DNA of 64,000 nt, taken from Pseudomonas sp. MAG733B (GTDB lineage Bacteria; Pseudomonadota; Gammaproteobacteria; Pseudomonadales; Pseudomonadaceae). Numbering within the stretch: the first letter of the stretch is position 1; every line of letters starts with the position of its first letter. Of this stretch, positions 1 through 9,641 are shown piece after piece. Position numbers and translations under genes: made by a program. The notes below the pieces were generated by a model. That model was not told where the DNA came from. It did no database searches and was given only the letters and a program-made list of their open reading frames with translations. Location: positions 744,001 through 808,000 of the forward strand of contig NZ_CP145732.1 in the NCBI RefSeq assembly GCF_036884845.1. Direction: 5' to 3'.

Positions 1-2
1 GC

Positions 3-767
3 GGTGCGCTGTTCCCGATGCGTCTGGGGCCGGTGGACCTGCGCGAGGAAAGTGAAGACTTCTACGTCGGTCACACCCTTGATGTCGCGCTGAATGCGTT
101 GCTGGCGCAAGCACGACTCGAATTGCGTTATGCCGCTCGCCACGGAGCCGAGGCCGAGACCGAAGTTGAAGCCAAGACCATCCAGATCATTCAGGATTTT
201 GCCCTTGCCTTGCCGGGTCTGCGCAGCCTGTTGGATACGGATGTGTTGGCGGCCTATCACGGTGACCCGGCGGCGCGCAGCGTCGATGAAGTGCTGCTGT
301 GCTATCCCGGCATTCTGGCGGTGATTCACCATCGTCTGGCCCACCATTTGTATCGCGCCGGGCTGCCGTTGTTGGCGCGGATCAGTGCGGAAATCGCTCA
401 CTCGGCCACCGGTATCGACATCCATCCTGGCGCGCAGATCGGCCGCAGTTTCTTCATCGATCACGGGACCGGCGTGGTCATCGGCGAGACCGCGATCATC
501 GGCGAGCGCGTGCGGATTTATCAGGCCGTGACCTTGGGCGCCAAGCGTTTCCCGGCGGACGAAGACGGCCAGTTGCAGAAGGGCCAGCCGCGCCATCCGA
601 TTGTCGAGGATGATGTGGTGATTTATGCCGGCGCGACGATTCTGGGGCGGATCACCATCGGCAAGGGCTCGACCATCGGCGGTAATGTCTGGCTGACCCG
701 TAGCGTGCCGGCGGGTAGTAACCTGACTCAGGCGAATTTGCAGCTGGATGATGGGGCGCAGAAGTAA
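3..767 (+). CDS. epsC: Serine O-acetyltransferase (5' end outside window)
   Basis: Transfers acetyl from acetyl-CoA to L-serine, giving O-acetylserine for cysteine synthesis in the cytoplasm. The C-terminal half shows the left-handed beta-helix hexapeptide pattern with the family's catalytic region (DIHPGAQIG, then IDHGTGVVIGET). The frame is open from base 3 (residues GALFP precede the Met at 18), and EpsC/CysE-type enzymes of Pseudomonas have a longer N-terminal helical domain. The Met at 18 is therefore probably internal and the true start lies before the window. No partner gene is visible downstream. Identity is secure; the choice between the epsC and cysE names is convention. Confidence 0.93.
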   Translation, partial: GALFPMRLGPVDLREESEDFYVGHTLDVALNALLAQARLELRYAARHGAEAETEVEAKTIQIIQDFALALPGLRSLLDTDVLAAYHGDPAARSVDEVLLCYPGILAVIHHRLAHHLYRAGLPLLARISAEIAHSATGIDIHPGAQIGRSFFIDHGTGVVIGETAIIGERVRIYQAVTLGAKRFPADEDGQLQKGQPRHPIVEDDVVIYAGATILGRITIGKGSTIGGNVWLTRSVPAGSNLTQANLQLDDGAQK

Positions 768-791
768 GGCCAGATCAACCGTTGCGCCAAC

Positions 792-901
792 TGTAGGAGC
801 TGTAGGAGCTGTAGGAGCTGTCGAGTGAAACGAGGCTGCGATCTTTTCAAAGGCACTGCAAAAACCAAAGTCAAAAGATCGCAGCCTGCGGCAGCTCCTA
901 C
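792..901. repeat. REP pair (GATCGCAGCCTGCGGCAGCTCC family) with a tripled 9-mer
   Basis: Two inverted copies of the REP sequence GGCTGCGATCTTTT / AAAAGATCGCAGCC form a large palindrome between the acetyltransferase and betT. The left arm starts with three perfect tandem copies of TGTAGGAGC (792-818), where other copies in this window have one. Confidence 0.85.
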
Positions 902-998
902 AGAATTCCTCACCTCCCGCCGCGTCATGCCCGTCCTTGAGCTAGCGTAAGAAAGCGACCGCCCAGCCCTGCGATTAGTCCTTAGCACCCTATCCATG

Positions 999-1026
999 TT
1001 TAACTTGAACGTTCATTCAAGTTAAA
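999..1026. promoter_or_regulatory. 28-bp palindromic operator, BetI-like
   Basis: Perfect 11-bp arms TTTAACTTGAA / TTCAAGTTAAA separated by CGTTCA lie about 93 bp upstream of the betT start. The form and the TTGAAC/GTTCAA core suit a TetR-family repressor. BetI, the choline-responsive repressor of bet genes, is the obvious candidate by context. The palindrome is seen directly; the regulator is inferred. Confidence 0.65.
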
Positions 1027-1118
1027 CCGGTGGTTCGCTGCCCGCTCACAACAGGAGGCTTGCCTTTGCTGAGTCCGATTTCTACAGCCACGTTTTACCT
1101 CTTCGAGGTGCACCGTTC

Positions 1119-3112
1119 ATGAGTGCATCGTCCCTTCCTCCCAGCGGCCTGGTCCGCATGAATCCGCCGGTGTTTTACTTTGCGGCGAGCTTCATTTTGT
1201 TGTTCGGCGTCGTGGTCATTGTCATGCCCGAGCAGGCCGGTGCCTGGTTGCTGGCCGCACAAAACTGGGCGGCCAACACGGTCGGCTGGTACTACATGTT
1301 GGCGATGACCCTGTATCTGGTCTTCGTGGTGGTCACCGCGTTATCGGGCTACGGCAAGATCAAACTCGGTGCCGACCACGACGAGCCCGAATTCAGTTAC
1401 CTGTCCTGGGCCGGCATGCTGTTCGCCGCCGGGATCAGCATCACGTTGTTCTTCTTCTGCGTGTCCGAACCGCTGACCCACATGCTCCAGCCGCCGCAAG
1501 GCGAGGCGGGCACTGCGGATGCAGCGCGGCAGGCGATGCAGATTCTGTTTCTGCACTGGGGACTTCACGGCTGGGGCGTGTTCGCCTTCGTCGGCATGGC
1601 GCTGGCCTACTTCGCCTACCGACACAACCTGCCGCTGGCCCTGCGCTCGGCGCTGTATCCGTTGATCGGCAAACGCATCAACGGCCCTATCGGTTACGCG
1701 GTGGATGGCTTCGGCATCATCGCCACGGTGTTCGGCCTGGGCGCCGACATGGGCTTCGGCGTGCTGCACCTCAACTCGGGCCTGGATTATCTGTTCGGCA
1801 TCGCTCACACCCAGTGGATTCAGGTCGGCCTGATCACGCTGATGATGGGCGCGGCGATCATCGTCGCGGTGTCCGGTGTCGACAAAGGCGTGCGAGTGAT
1901 GTCCGACATCAACATGCTGCTGGCCTGCGCGCTGCTGCTGTTCGTGTTGTTCGCCGGGCCCACGCAGCATTTGCTCAACACGCTGATCCAGAACGTGGGT
2001 GATTATCTCGGCGCCTTGCCGATGAAGAGTTTCGACCTCTACGCCTACGACAAACCGAGCGACTGGCTGGGCGGCTGGACGGTGTTCTATTGGGCCTGGT
2101 GGATTGCGTGGTCGCCGTTCGTGGGCCTGTTCATCGCGCGAATTTCCCGTGGCCGGACCATTCGCGAATTCGTCTTCGGCGTGCTCTTGATTCCGCTAGG
2201 TTTCACCCTCGCGTGGATGTCGATCTTCGGCAACAGCGCCATCGACCAGGTGCTCAATCACGGCATGAGCGCGCTGGGCATGTCGGCCATCGACAACCCG
2301 TCGATGACCCTGTACCTGTTGCTGGAAACTTACCCGTGGAGCAAAACCGTCATCGCGGTCACGGTGTTCATCAGCTTCGTGTTCTTCGTCACCTCCGCCG
2401 ACTCGGGCACCGTGGTGCTCTCGACACTGTCCGCGAAGGGCGGCAATCCTGATGAAGACGGGCCGAAATGGCTGCGGGTGTTCTGGGGTGCGATGACCGC
2501 GCTGGTGACCAGTGCGTTGCTGTTCTCCGGCAGCATCGATGCGTTGAAGTCAGCGGTGGTCCTGACTTCGCTGCCGTTCTCGCTGATTTTGCTGTTGATG
2601 ATGTGGGGCCTGCACAAGGCGTTTTATCTGGAGTCGCAAAAGCAGATCGCGCAGCTGCATTCCCTGGCGCCGGTGTCCGGCTCACGGCGCGGCGGCTGGC
2701 GTCAGCGCTTGAGTCAGGCGGTGCATTTTCCGTCGCGGGACGAGGTGTATCGCTTCCTCGATACGACGGTGCGACCGGCGATCGAAGAGGTCTCGGCGGT
2801 GTTCATCGAGAAGGGGCTGAGCGTCATCACGCATCCGGAACCGGTCAACGACAGCGTGAGCCTGGAAATCGGTCATGGCGATGAACACCCGTTTATCTAC
2901 CAGGTGCAAATGCGTGGCTACTTTACGCCGTCGTTTGCCCGGGGCGGCATGGGCTCCAAGGAACTCAACAACCGTCGTTACTACCGCGCCGAAGTGCATT
3001 TGAGCGAGGGCAGCCAAACTACGATCTGGTGGGCTACACCAAGGAACAGATCATCAACGACATCCTCGATCAGTACGAACGGCACATGCAGTTCTTGCAT
3101 CTGGTGCGTTGA
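1119..3112 (+). CDS. betT: BCCT-family choline transporter BetT, frameshifted near the 3' end
   Basis: Inner-membrane, proton-coupled choline/betaine transporter feeding glycine betaine synthesis. About twelve hydrophobic segments fill residues 15-510. The BCCT signature region with many Trp (FYWAWWIAWSPF) is near residue 320, and a hydrophilic C-terminal domain follows as in BetT. The annotated frame runs on to 3287 with low-complexity sequence, but after codon 632 the homologous continuation (NYDLVGYTKEQIIND, ending HLVR) is in the next frame and stops at 3112. One base is missing around 3015-3018 (CAAACTAC where CAGAACTAC is expected). Corrected length is about 664 residues, normal for BetT. 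This is either a real lesion in the last 32 residues or a sequencing error. The BetI-like palindrome upstream suggests choline control. Confidence 0.88.
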
Positions 3113-3121
3113 TCGGGGTCT

Positions 3122-3397
3122 TCACGCTTCGGTGGTCATCACCATGAACAACACCAGCGCCGCCACCGGGATACCGAACACGGCGCTGCCGACCACCAGT
3201 TCGGTGCCCAAAGGCTGGCCGGCATGCACAATGCCAACCGCGCCATTGATCAGCGTCAGCGCCAGCCACAGCACGATAAAGCTGTAGGCCAGGATCTGGC
3301 GGCTGAAGCCGATTTTCTCGCCGATGTAGAGCATCAGGGCGAGGAGGATCAGGCCGAAGGTGATGATGATCGTCGTGTGCATGGTGGGTTTCGCCAT
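3122..3397 (-). CDS. Small three-helix membrane protein, unknown function
   Basis: A 91-residue protein with three hydrophobic segments (about residues 8-27, 34-54 and 60-87) and short charged loops (GEKIGFSR), so predicted to be in the inner membrane. It lies tail to tail with betT, only 9 bp from betT's frame-corrected stop, while the uncorrected betT frame would run through its 3' half. This supports the corrected betT end. I do not recognise a named family; it looks like a conserved Pseudomonas hypothetical protein. Confidence 0.72.
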   Translation of the reverse strand: MAKPTMHTTIIITFGLILLALMLYIGEKIGFSRQILAYSFIVLWLALTLINGAVGIVHAGQPLGTELVVGSAVFGIPVAALVLFMVMTTEA

Positions 3398-3418
3398 TCA
3401 GATGTGTGGTGCCGTTCA

Positions 3419-3523
3419 GGCCGTCATCGCGGGCAAGCCTTGCTCCTACAGATGTTACGTCGTTCGAGGAATCAGGGCACGACTCTAAACCTGTAGGAGC
3501 AAGGCTTGCCCGCGATGGCGGCC
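3419..3523. repeat. REP pair (ATCGCGGGCAAGCCTTGCTCC family)
   Basis: Two inverted copies (CATCGCGGGCAAGCCTTGCT at the left, AGCAAGGCTTGCCCGCGATG at the right) separated by about 50 bp lie between two minus-strand genes. The extended stem includes GGCCG/CGGCC at the tips. Confidence 0.85.
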
Positions 3524-3554
3524 CTACTGATTCAACTCCATACAGCGAGCATAG

Positions 3555-4295
3555 TTAAACCAACCCGCCATTCACCCGCAAAACCTGCCCATTGACCCAA
3601 CCCGAATCCGGTCCCGCCAGAAACGACACCACACGAACAATGTCTTCCGGCTGACCCAGGCGTTCCAGCGGCGCCATCTTCGCGAAATTCTGAATCTGCT
3701 CCTCACTCTTGCCGTGCAAAAACAGCTCGGTCGCCACTGGCCCGGGCGCTACCGCATTGACGGTGATATTGCGCCCGCGCATCTCCTTGGCAAACACCTG
3801 CGTCAGCGATTCCACCGCGGCTTTGCTGGCAATGTACACCGCATAACCCGGCAGGTTCAGGCCGACGGTGCTGCTGGAGAAATTGATGATCCGCCCACCG
3901 TCGTTCAGGCGTGTGGCGGCTTCGCGCAGGGTGTTGAAGGTGCCACGGGCGTGGATGTTGAAAGTCTGCTCGAACAACTCGTCGCTGTGTTGTGCCAGTG
4001 GCAGCACCTTGAGAATCCCGGCGTTGTTCACCAGCACATCGACCTTGCCGAGCTGGGTCTCAGCCTCGTCGAACATCCGCCGTACATCTTCGGCATTGGC
4101 TACATCAGCCTTGATCGCTATGGCTTGATGGCCGGCCTGACGCAGTTCCACCACCAGTTTCGAAGCTTCGCTGGCGCTGCTGGTGTAGTTGATGGCGACG
4201 GCGAAACCTTCGCTGGCCAACTGTCTGGCGATGACCGCGCCAATGCCGCGCGAGGCGCCGGTGACGAGGGCAACTTTCGAAGTCTGGTGAGTCAT
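3555..4295 (-). CDS. SDR-family oxidoreductase
   Basis: Classical short-chain dehydrogenase of 246 residues. It has the cofactor motif TGASRGIGA (12-20), NNAG (90-93), a catalytic Ser in FSSSTVG (about 142) and YIASK (Tyr154, Lys158). Closest in style to 3-oxoacyl-ACP reductases, but family members act on many alcohols and ketones, so the substrate is unknown. It is transcribed divergently from a LysR regulator with a 112-bp gap containing a palindrome, which suggests that regulator controls it. Confidence 0.88.
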   Translation of the reverse strand: MTHQTSKVALVTGASRGIGAVIARQLASEGFAVAINYTSSASEASKLVVELRQAGHQAIAIKADVANAEDVRRMFDEAETQLGKVDVLVNNAGILKVLPLAQHSDELFEQTFNIHARGTFNTLREAATRLNDGGRIINFSSSTVGLNLPGYAVYIASKAAVESLTQVFAKEMRGRNITVNAVAPGPVATELFLHGKSEEQIQNFAKMAPLERLGQPEDIVRVVSFLAGPDSGWVNGQVLRVNGGLV

Positions 4296-4316
4296 GGTGG
4301 TCTTCCTGTGATGGGG

Positions 4317-4334
4317 TGTGAAGCCAATTTCACA
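4317..4334. promoter_or_regulatory. Palindrome TGTGAA-N6-TTCACA between SDR and lysR genes
   Basis: Perfect 6-bp arms separated by GCCAAT lie 22 bp upstream of the SDR start and about 74 bp upstream of the LysR GTG. The position and size suit a LysR-type recognition site in a divergent promoter. The regulator assignment is inference. Confidence 0.45.
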
Positions 4335-4407
4335 TGTTTACTCGGGTCGATAAATGCACCAGAGTTGCCTTGACTGTTCAAGAATCGCCAACAATCGAGA
4401 GCCCGCC

Positions 4408-5298
4408 GTGGATCAAGTCAAAGCGATGAAAGTGTTCGTGCGGATCTACGAACGCTCCAGTTTTACCCTGGCGGCGGAAGACCTGAACCTGCCGCGGGCC
4501 ACGCTGACACACACGCTCAATCAGTTCGAAGCCTGGCTCGGCACCCGCCTGCTGGAACGCAGCACGCGCAGAGTGCGGCCTACACTGGATGGCGAAGCGT
4601 ATTACCAGCGTTGCGTGCAATTGCTGGCAGAACTGGAAGAAGCCGAACTGGCGTTTCGCAGCGTGGCGCCGAAGGGCCGCTTGCGGGTGGACTTGCACGG
4701 CACCCTGGCCCGGCACTTCGTGATCCCGGCCCTGCCGCAATTCATGGCTCGCTACCCGGACATCGAACTGTCCATCAGCGAGGCCGATCGCCAAGTCGAC
4801 CTCATCACCGAAGGCATCGATTGCGTACTGCGCGCTGGCACCTTGAGCGACTCCACACTGATCGGCAAACGTCTGGCCAACCTGCGCCAGATCACCTGCG
4901 CCAGCCCCGCTTATCTGCGTAAATACGGCCAGCCGCAAAACCTCGAAGATCTGAAAAACCATCGCGCCGTGAATTACGTCTCACGCACCACCGCCAAGTT
5001 GTTCCCGTTCGAATTCATGGTGAATGGCGAACTCAAGGAAGTGGCAATCGATGGCGCCGTTTCAGTGTTCGGCGCAGAAATCTACGCGGCCTCAGCGATC
5101 GCCGGCCTCGGCCTGATCCAGTGCCCGCAATACCGCATGGAAACGCAAATCGCCCAGGGACTGATCAAGGAAATCCTCGCCAAAACCCCTCCGCCACCGA
5201 TGCCGGTTTCAGTGCTGTACCCGCACAACCGACACATGTCGCCACGGGTTCGGGTGTTTGTGGATTGGTTGGGGGAAGTGTTTGCGGGGGCAATTTGA
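4408..5298 (+). CDS. LysR-family transcriptional regulator
   Basis: The N-terminal winged helix-turn-helix (about residues 1-60, MKVFVRIYERSSFTLAAEDL, then LNQFEAWLGTRLLERSTRR) is followed by a LysR substrate-binding domain, 296 residues in total. I chose the GTG at 4408 because the protein then begins MDQVKAMKVF, the usual start for this subfamily. The ATG at 4354 would add 18 residues with no homology to the family. It is divergent from the SDR gene and probably regulates it. The effector is unknown. Confidence 0.88.
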   Translation: MDQVKAMKVFVRIYERSSFTLAAEDLNLPRATLTHTLNQFEAWLGTRLLERSTRRVRPTLDGEAYYQRCVQLLAELEEAELAFRSVAPKGRLRVDLHGTLARHFVIPALPQFMARYPDIELSISEADRQVDLITEGIDCVLRAGTLSDSTLIGKRLANLRQITCASPAYLRKYGQPQNLEDLKNHRAVNYVSRTTAKLFPFEFMVNGELKEVAIDGAVSVFGAEIYAASAIAGLGLIQCPQYRMETQIAQGLIKEILAKTPPPPMPVSVLYPHNRHMSPRVRVFVDWLGEVFAGAI

Positions 5299-5399
5299 GT
5301 GAGATTTTGATCATCTCAGAATGTGTATGGGTGGGGGGGCGCGCGGGATTTCCATATTAGAGTGCTGGATATTCAGCCATTCGAAGGAAGGTCAAATAC

Positions 5400-5801
5400 A
5401 TGAAATTCCCGGTTGTTCTGCACAAGGATGCCGACTCGGACTACGGAGTGATCGTCCCGGATGTGCCGGGTTGCTTCTCTGCCGGTGGCACCGTGGCGCA
5501 GGCACTCGAAAGCGTGAAGGAGGCATTGTCCCTGCATTACGAAGGTCTGGTTGCCGATGGTGAGCCGTTGCCTCAGGTGCGTGAGATCGACGCTCACTTC
5601 GATAACCCAGAATACGCAGGCGGCGTGTGGGCGGTGGTGGAGTTTGATATCACGCCTTACTTCGGCAAGTCGGTGCGATTCAATGCCACGCTGCCAGAGC
5701 AATTGCTTGAGCGTATCGACCAGACCGTCAGGCGCGACCAACGCTACAGTTCGCGCTCCGGTTTTCTGGCAGCGGCAGCACTGCGCGAACTGTCGGCATA
5801 A
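5400..5801 (+). CDS. HicB-family antitoxin, orphan
   Basis: 133 residues with a HicB fold (KFPVVLHKDADSDYGVIVPD, then GCFSAGGT) at residues 2-65 and a ribbon-helix-helix-like C-terminus (ATLPEQLLERIDQTVRRD). HicB proteins neutralise the HicA mRNA interferase and repress the operon through the C-terminal domain. hicA normally precedes or follows hicB closely. Here only about 100 bp separates it from lysR and nothing HicA-like follows, so this copy appears solitary. A clear Shine-Dalgarno AAGGAAGG precedes the ATG. Confidence 0.85.
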   Translation: MKFPVVLHKDADSDYGVIVPDVPGCFSAGGTVAQALESVKEALSLHYEGLVADGEPLPQVREIDAHFDNPEYAGGVWAVVEFDITPYFGKSVRFNATLPEQLLERIDQTVRRDQRYSSRSGFLAAAALRELSA

Positions 5802-5933
5802 GGTTAGAAGAAAGAAATATGAAACGTTTCAGCAATTAGTCGAATCCGGGGTTTCCTGGTTTTTGTCTGCGCGTATGCTGGGCGACTGGCGAAGCAGTCG
5901 AGACCAGATTCAAGACCGACAAGAGAGGATTCG

Positions 5934-6971
5934 ATGACTTACACCGCTGCCGAAAACCGCTATGACTCCATCCCTTACCGCCGCGTGGGTCGCAGCGGTC
6001 TGGTGCTGCCGGCGCTATCTTTGGGCCTGTGGCACAACTTCGGCGACAGCACGCCGATTGACACCCAGCGGGCGCTGTTGCGTACAGCGTTCGACCTAGG
6101 CATCAACCATTTCGACCTGGCCAACAACTACGGCCCGCCGTATGGCAGCGCCGAGATCAATTTCGGTCGATTGCTGCGTGAAGACTTCAAGCAGTACCGC
6201 GACGAGCTGATCATCTCCAGCAAGGCTGGTTGGGACATGTGGCCTGGTCCTTACGGCCAGGGCGGTGGTTCGCGCAAGTACGTGCTGGCCAGCCTCGATC
6301 AGAGCCTGCAACGCCTGGGCGTGGACTACGTGGACATCTTCTACTCCCACCGCTTCGACCCGGACACGCCGCTGGAAGAAACCGCCAGCGCACTGGCTAC
6401 CGCCGTGCAGCAGGGCAAGGCGTTGTACATCGGCATCTCGTCTTACTCCGGGGTGAAAACCCGCGAAATCGCCGCGCTGCTGAAAGAGTGGAAAGTGCCG
6501 TTGTTGATTCACCAACCGGCATACAACCTGCTCAATCGCTGGGTGGAGAAAGACCTGCTGGATACCACTGACGAACTCGGCACGGGCGTGATTGCCTTCA
6601 CACCGCTGGCTCAAGGTTTGCTGACCGACAAATACCTCAACGGCGTGCCGGCGGATGCGCGGGTCAATCGTCCGGGCGGTGGTTCGTTGCAGGCGTCGCA
6701 TTTGTCCGAGGCCAACATCGCTCATGTGCGTGCGCTCAACGAGATTGCCAAGCGTCGCGGTCAAAGCCTGGCGCAACTGGCGTTGGCCTGGACCCTGCGT
6801 GACCCGCGGGTGACCTCGGCGCTGATCGGTGCGAGCCGGCCGGAGCAGATCATCGAGAACGTCGGGGCGTTGAAGAATCTGAGCTTCAGTGCGGAAGAAC
6901 TGGCGGAGATCGACCGGTTTGCCCAAGAGGGCGGGATCAATCTTTGGGAGAAGCCTTCGACGGCGGAGTAA
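5934..6971 (+). CDS. mgrA: Aldo/keto reductase, YghZ/MgrA type
   Basis: NADPH-dependent aldo/keto reductase of the subfamily that reduces L-glyceraldehyde 3-phosphate and methylglyoxal. It has 345 residues, like E. coli YghZ. The barrel motifs are present: FDLANNYGPPYGSAE (catalytic Tyr near 65), SSKAGWDMWPGPYG, YVDIFYSHRFDP and the NADP-binding end ALIGASRPEQIIEN. It is monocistronic and followed by a REP palindrome. Confidence 0.9.
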   Translation: MTYTAAENRYDSIPYRRVGRSGLVLPALSLGLWHNFGDSTPIDTQRALLRTAFDLGINHFDLANNYGPPYGSAEINFGRLLREDFKQYRDELIISSKAGWDMWPGPYGQGGGSRKYVLASLDQSLQRLGVDYVDIFYSHRFDPDTPLEETASALATAVQQGKALYIGISSYSGVKTREIAALLKEWKVPLLIHQPAYNLLNRWVEKDLLDTTDELGTGVIAFTPLAQGLLTDKYLNGVPADARVNRPGGGSLQASHLSEANIAHVRALNEIAKRRGQSLAQLALAWTLRDPRVTSALIGASRPEQIIENVGALKNLSFSAEELAEIDRFAQEGGINLWEKPSTAE

Positions 6972-7006
6972 GAGTTTGGCGCTGGATTACTCGGCGTCTG
7001 TTACAT

Positions 7007-7080
7007 GGCCATCGCTAGCAGGCTAGCTCCCACATTGGAATGCATTCCAATGTGGGAGCTAGCCTGCTAGCGATGGGGCC
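7007..7080. repeat. REP palindrome (ATCGCTAGCAGGCTAGCTCCCACA family)
   Basis: A near-perfect 74-bp inverted repeat with the central palindrome TTGGAATGCATTCCAA. It lies between the convergent aldo/keto reductase and tauD genes and could also act as a transcription barrier for both. Confidence 0.88.
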
Positions 7081-7104
7081 AGAATTGGCTACAAGAAATC
7101 AGCG

Positions 7105-7941
7105 TTAAAACGGCACATCCCCCAACACCGTCGCCCGCTGCATCACTCGCCGCGCGGGGCGGTAATCATCCACCGCGTAGTGCTGGGTCACGCGATTGTC
7201 CCAGAATGCGATGTCGTCTTTCTGCCAGCGCCAGCGAATGGTGAATTCCGGCCGTGTGGCGTGGGCGAACAGGAACTTCAGAATCGCCTCGCTTTCGGTT
7301 TCCGACAGTTCGTTGATCTTCGAGGTGAAACCTTCGTTGACGAACAACGAGCGGCGTCCGCTCACCGGATGGGTGCGGATTACCGGGTGCGACAGCGGTG
7401 GATTCTTGCGCCGCGCCTCTTCCCATTGGGCCAGCGCTTCAGGCGTGTTGCCGTAGCGCTCCAGCGGAAACGAACGGGTGAAATCGTGTGTGGCGGTCAG
7501 CCCTTCGAGCAAGGTTTTCATCGACGCCGATAGCGCCTCATACGCCGCGATGCCGCTGGCCCACAGCGTATCGCCACCAAACTCCGGCAACAGTTTGGCG
7601 CTGAGCACCGCGCCCATGGCCGGGGTCGGCAGGAAGGTCACATCGGTGTGCCAGATCGCGTTGTCGCGCACGTCGGTGACGGCGGTGTCGAGGATCAGCA
7701 CTTCCGGTTGCTCCGGCACATTCGGGTAGATCGGGTGAATGTGCAGGTCGCCAAAATTCGCGGCGAATCTTGCCTGTTGCTGCGGCGTGATCGGCTGGTC
7801 GCGGAAGAACAGCACTTGATGCTTGAGCAGCGCTTGTTCGATGGCGTCGCGTTGTTCCAGGTTCAGCGGCTGGCTGATGTCGACGCCGGTGATCTGTGCG
7901 CCGAGGGCGTAGCTGAGGGGGACGATGGTCAGGTGGCTCAT
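7105..7941 (-). CDS. tauD: Taurine dioxygenase TauD
   Basis: Fe(II)/2-oxoglutarate dioxygenase that oxidises taurine to aminoacetaldehyde and sulfite. The iron ligands His98 and Asp100 (IWHTD) and distal His254 (TQHYAVDDY) are present, as are the 2-oxoglutarate-binding Arg residues near 265/269. I chose the start at 7941 ([10 protein letters not shown]), giving 278 residues as in the family. An upstream Met at 7995 would add 18 unrelated residues. It is last in the tauABCD operon, 60 bp after tauC. Confidence 0.95.
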   Translation of the reverse strand: MSHLTIVPLSYALGAQITGVDISQPLNLEQRDAIEQALLKHQVLFFRDQPITPQQQARFAANFGDLHIHPIYPNVPEQPEVLILDTAVTDVRDNAIWHTDVTFLPTPAMGAVLSAKLLPEFGGDTLWASGIAAYEALSASMKTLLEGLTATHDFTRSFPLERYGNTPEALAQWEEARRKNPPLSHPVIRTHPVSGRRSLFVNEGFTSKINELSETESEAILKFLFAHATRPEFTIRWRWQKDDIAFWDNRVTQHYAVDDYRPARRVMQRATVLGDVPF

Positions 7942-8001
7942 GGTGGTTCTCTTCAATCCGGGGCACCGAAATGTCGGCGTAGTCAGTGCGATCAAAACGT
8001 T

Positions 8002-8835
8002 CTAGTGAGCCTGGCCGTGCCACGGCACCAGTTTGCGCTGCAATTTGCGCAGGCCCATTTCCATGGCGAAGGCGATCAGCGCGATCACCAGAATCCCCAG
8101 CACCACCACATCAGTGACCAGGAACTGCGCGGCCGACTGCACCATGAAGCCCAGGCCGCTGGTGGCGGCGATCAGTTCGGCGGCAACCAGCGTCGACCAA
8201 CCGACGCCCAAACCAATGCGCACGCCAGTCAAGATATCCGGCAATGCACTCGGCAGAATCACATGGCGAATCAACTGCGCCCGCGTCGCACCCAACGATT
8301 GCGCAGCGCGCAATTTGGCCGGGTCAACCGTGCGCACGCCGGTGGCGGTGGCGATGGCAATCGGGGCGAAAATTGCCAGGTAGATCAGCAGCACTTTCGA
8401 CAACTCGCCGATGCCGCACCAGATCACGATCAGCGGCAGATAAGCCAGCGGCGGAATCGGACGATAGAACTCAATCAGCGGATCAAGAATGCCGCGAGCG
8501 ATGCGGTTGTGGCCGATGGCGATGCCGACGGGAACGGCGGTCAGTACCGCGAAGCCGAGGCCAAGACCGATGCGGCTGAGGCTCGCGCCCAAGTGCTGCC
8601 ATAGGGTTGAATCCATGTAGCCGCTGGTCGCCAGCAACCAGCCTTTTTGCAGCACGGCCGATGGCGGTGGCAGGAACAACGGTTCGATCAAACCGGTCGC
8701 TGTCACGGCCCACCAGATGACAACCAGCGCGACCAGGGTCAGCAGGCTGATCCAGCGCGTGCTCAAACTGCGACGGGCTGCGATGGCTGGGGTGTTTGTC
8801 TTCACCGCCGCAGCGGGAATTTCGTAGCTGCTCAT
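8002..8835 (-). CDS. tauC: Taurine ABC transporter permease TauC
   Basis: 277-residue inner-membrane permease of the SsuC/TauC type with about six membrane helices. It has the cytoplasmic EAA-like loop ([21 protein letters not shown]) that contacts the TauB ATPase. It overlaps tauB by 4 bp (start at 8835, tauB stop at 8832), so translation is coupled. Confidence 0.95.
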   Translation of the reverse strand: MSSYEIPAAAVKTNTPAIAARRSLSTRWISLLTLVALVVIWWAVTATGLIEPLFLPPPSAVLQKGWLLATSGYMDSTLWQHLGASLSRIGLGLGFAVLTAVPVGIAIGHNRIARGILDPLIEFYRPIPPLAYLPLIVIWCGIGELSKVLLIYLAIFAPIAIATATGVRTVDPAKLRAAQSLGATRAQLIRHVILPSALPDILTGVRIGLGVGWSTLVAAELIAATSGLGFMVQSAAQFLVTDVVVLGILVIALIAFAMEMGLRKLQRKLVPWHGQAH

Positions 8836-9626
8836 GCGTGCTCCTGGCGCTGGACGGCGCTGCGTTGGGAGAACACTTTGGCGAGTACGTGTTCGCGGGT
8901 TTCGATGAAGCGCGGATCGGACTTGATCGAGCGTGCCGACTCACCGGCGGCGTAACGCTGGCCGAAATCCAGACTGAGGCGTTCGACGATTTGCCCGGGA
9001 TTGGGTGCCAGCAGAATCAGGTCGGTGGCGAGGAATACAGCTTCTTCGATGTCATGGGTAATCAGGAACACCGGTTTCGCGGTGCGCCGCCAGACTTGCA
9101 GCAGCAGCTCCTGCATCTGTTCGCGGGTAAAGGCGTCGAGGGCGCCGAAGGGCTCATCCATGAGCAATACGCGAGGATCGGCGGCGAGGGCGCGGGCCAG
9201 GCCGACGCGCTGTTTCTGGCCACCGGAGAGTTGCCAGATCCGGCGATTTTCAAAGCCGGAAAGGTCGACCAGTGCGAGCATTTCCCGGGCGCGGATTTCA
9301 CGTTTTTCCCTGGCAATGCCGGCCAGTTCCAGACCGAAACCGACGTTGGCCAGCACGTCTTGCCAAGGCAGCAAGGCATCGTCCTGAAACACCACGCCAC
9401 GTTCGGCGCTCGGGCCTTTGACCGGCACGCCGTCGAGGGTGATGCGCCCGGCGCTGGGTTCGACGAAACCGGCAATCAGGTTCAACAGCGATGTCTTGCC
9501 ACTGCCGGACGGGCCGAGGGCGACCAGCAATTGCTGGGGCCCCAGGCTCAGGGAAATATCCACCAGCACCGGTTCCGGGCTGCCAGGGTACTGTGCGCTG
9601 ATGCGCTCCAGCTGTAGCAAAGCCAT
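8832..9626 (-). CDS. tauB: Taurine ABC transporter ATPase TauB
   Basis: 264-residue ABC ATPase with Walker [10 protein letters not shown], signature LSGGQKQR, Walker B VLLMDEP and the switch His (FLITHD). It energises the TauC permease. It sits between tauA (15-bp gap) and tauC (4-bp overlap). Confidence 0.95.
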   Translation of the reverse strand: MALLQLERISAQYPGSPEPVLVDISLSLGPQQLLVALGPSGSGKTSLLNLIAGFVEPSAGRITLDGVPVKGPSAERGVVFQDDALLPWQDVLANVGFGLELAGIAREKREIRAREMLALVDLSGFENRRIWQLSGGQKQRVGLARALAADPRVLLMDEPFGALDAFTREQMQELLLQVWRRTAKPVFLITHDIEEAVFLATDLILLAPNPGQIVERLSLDFGQRYAAGESARSIKSDPRFIETREHVLAKVFSQRSAVQRQEHA

Positions 9627-9641
9627 CGCGTTGACTCCCGA

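Noticed and set aside
3113..3287. C-terminal extension of betT
   Set aside because: Low-complexity residues reading against a real small membrane protein; a frameshift explains it.
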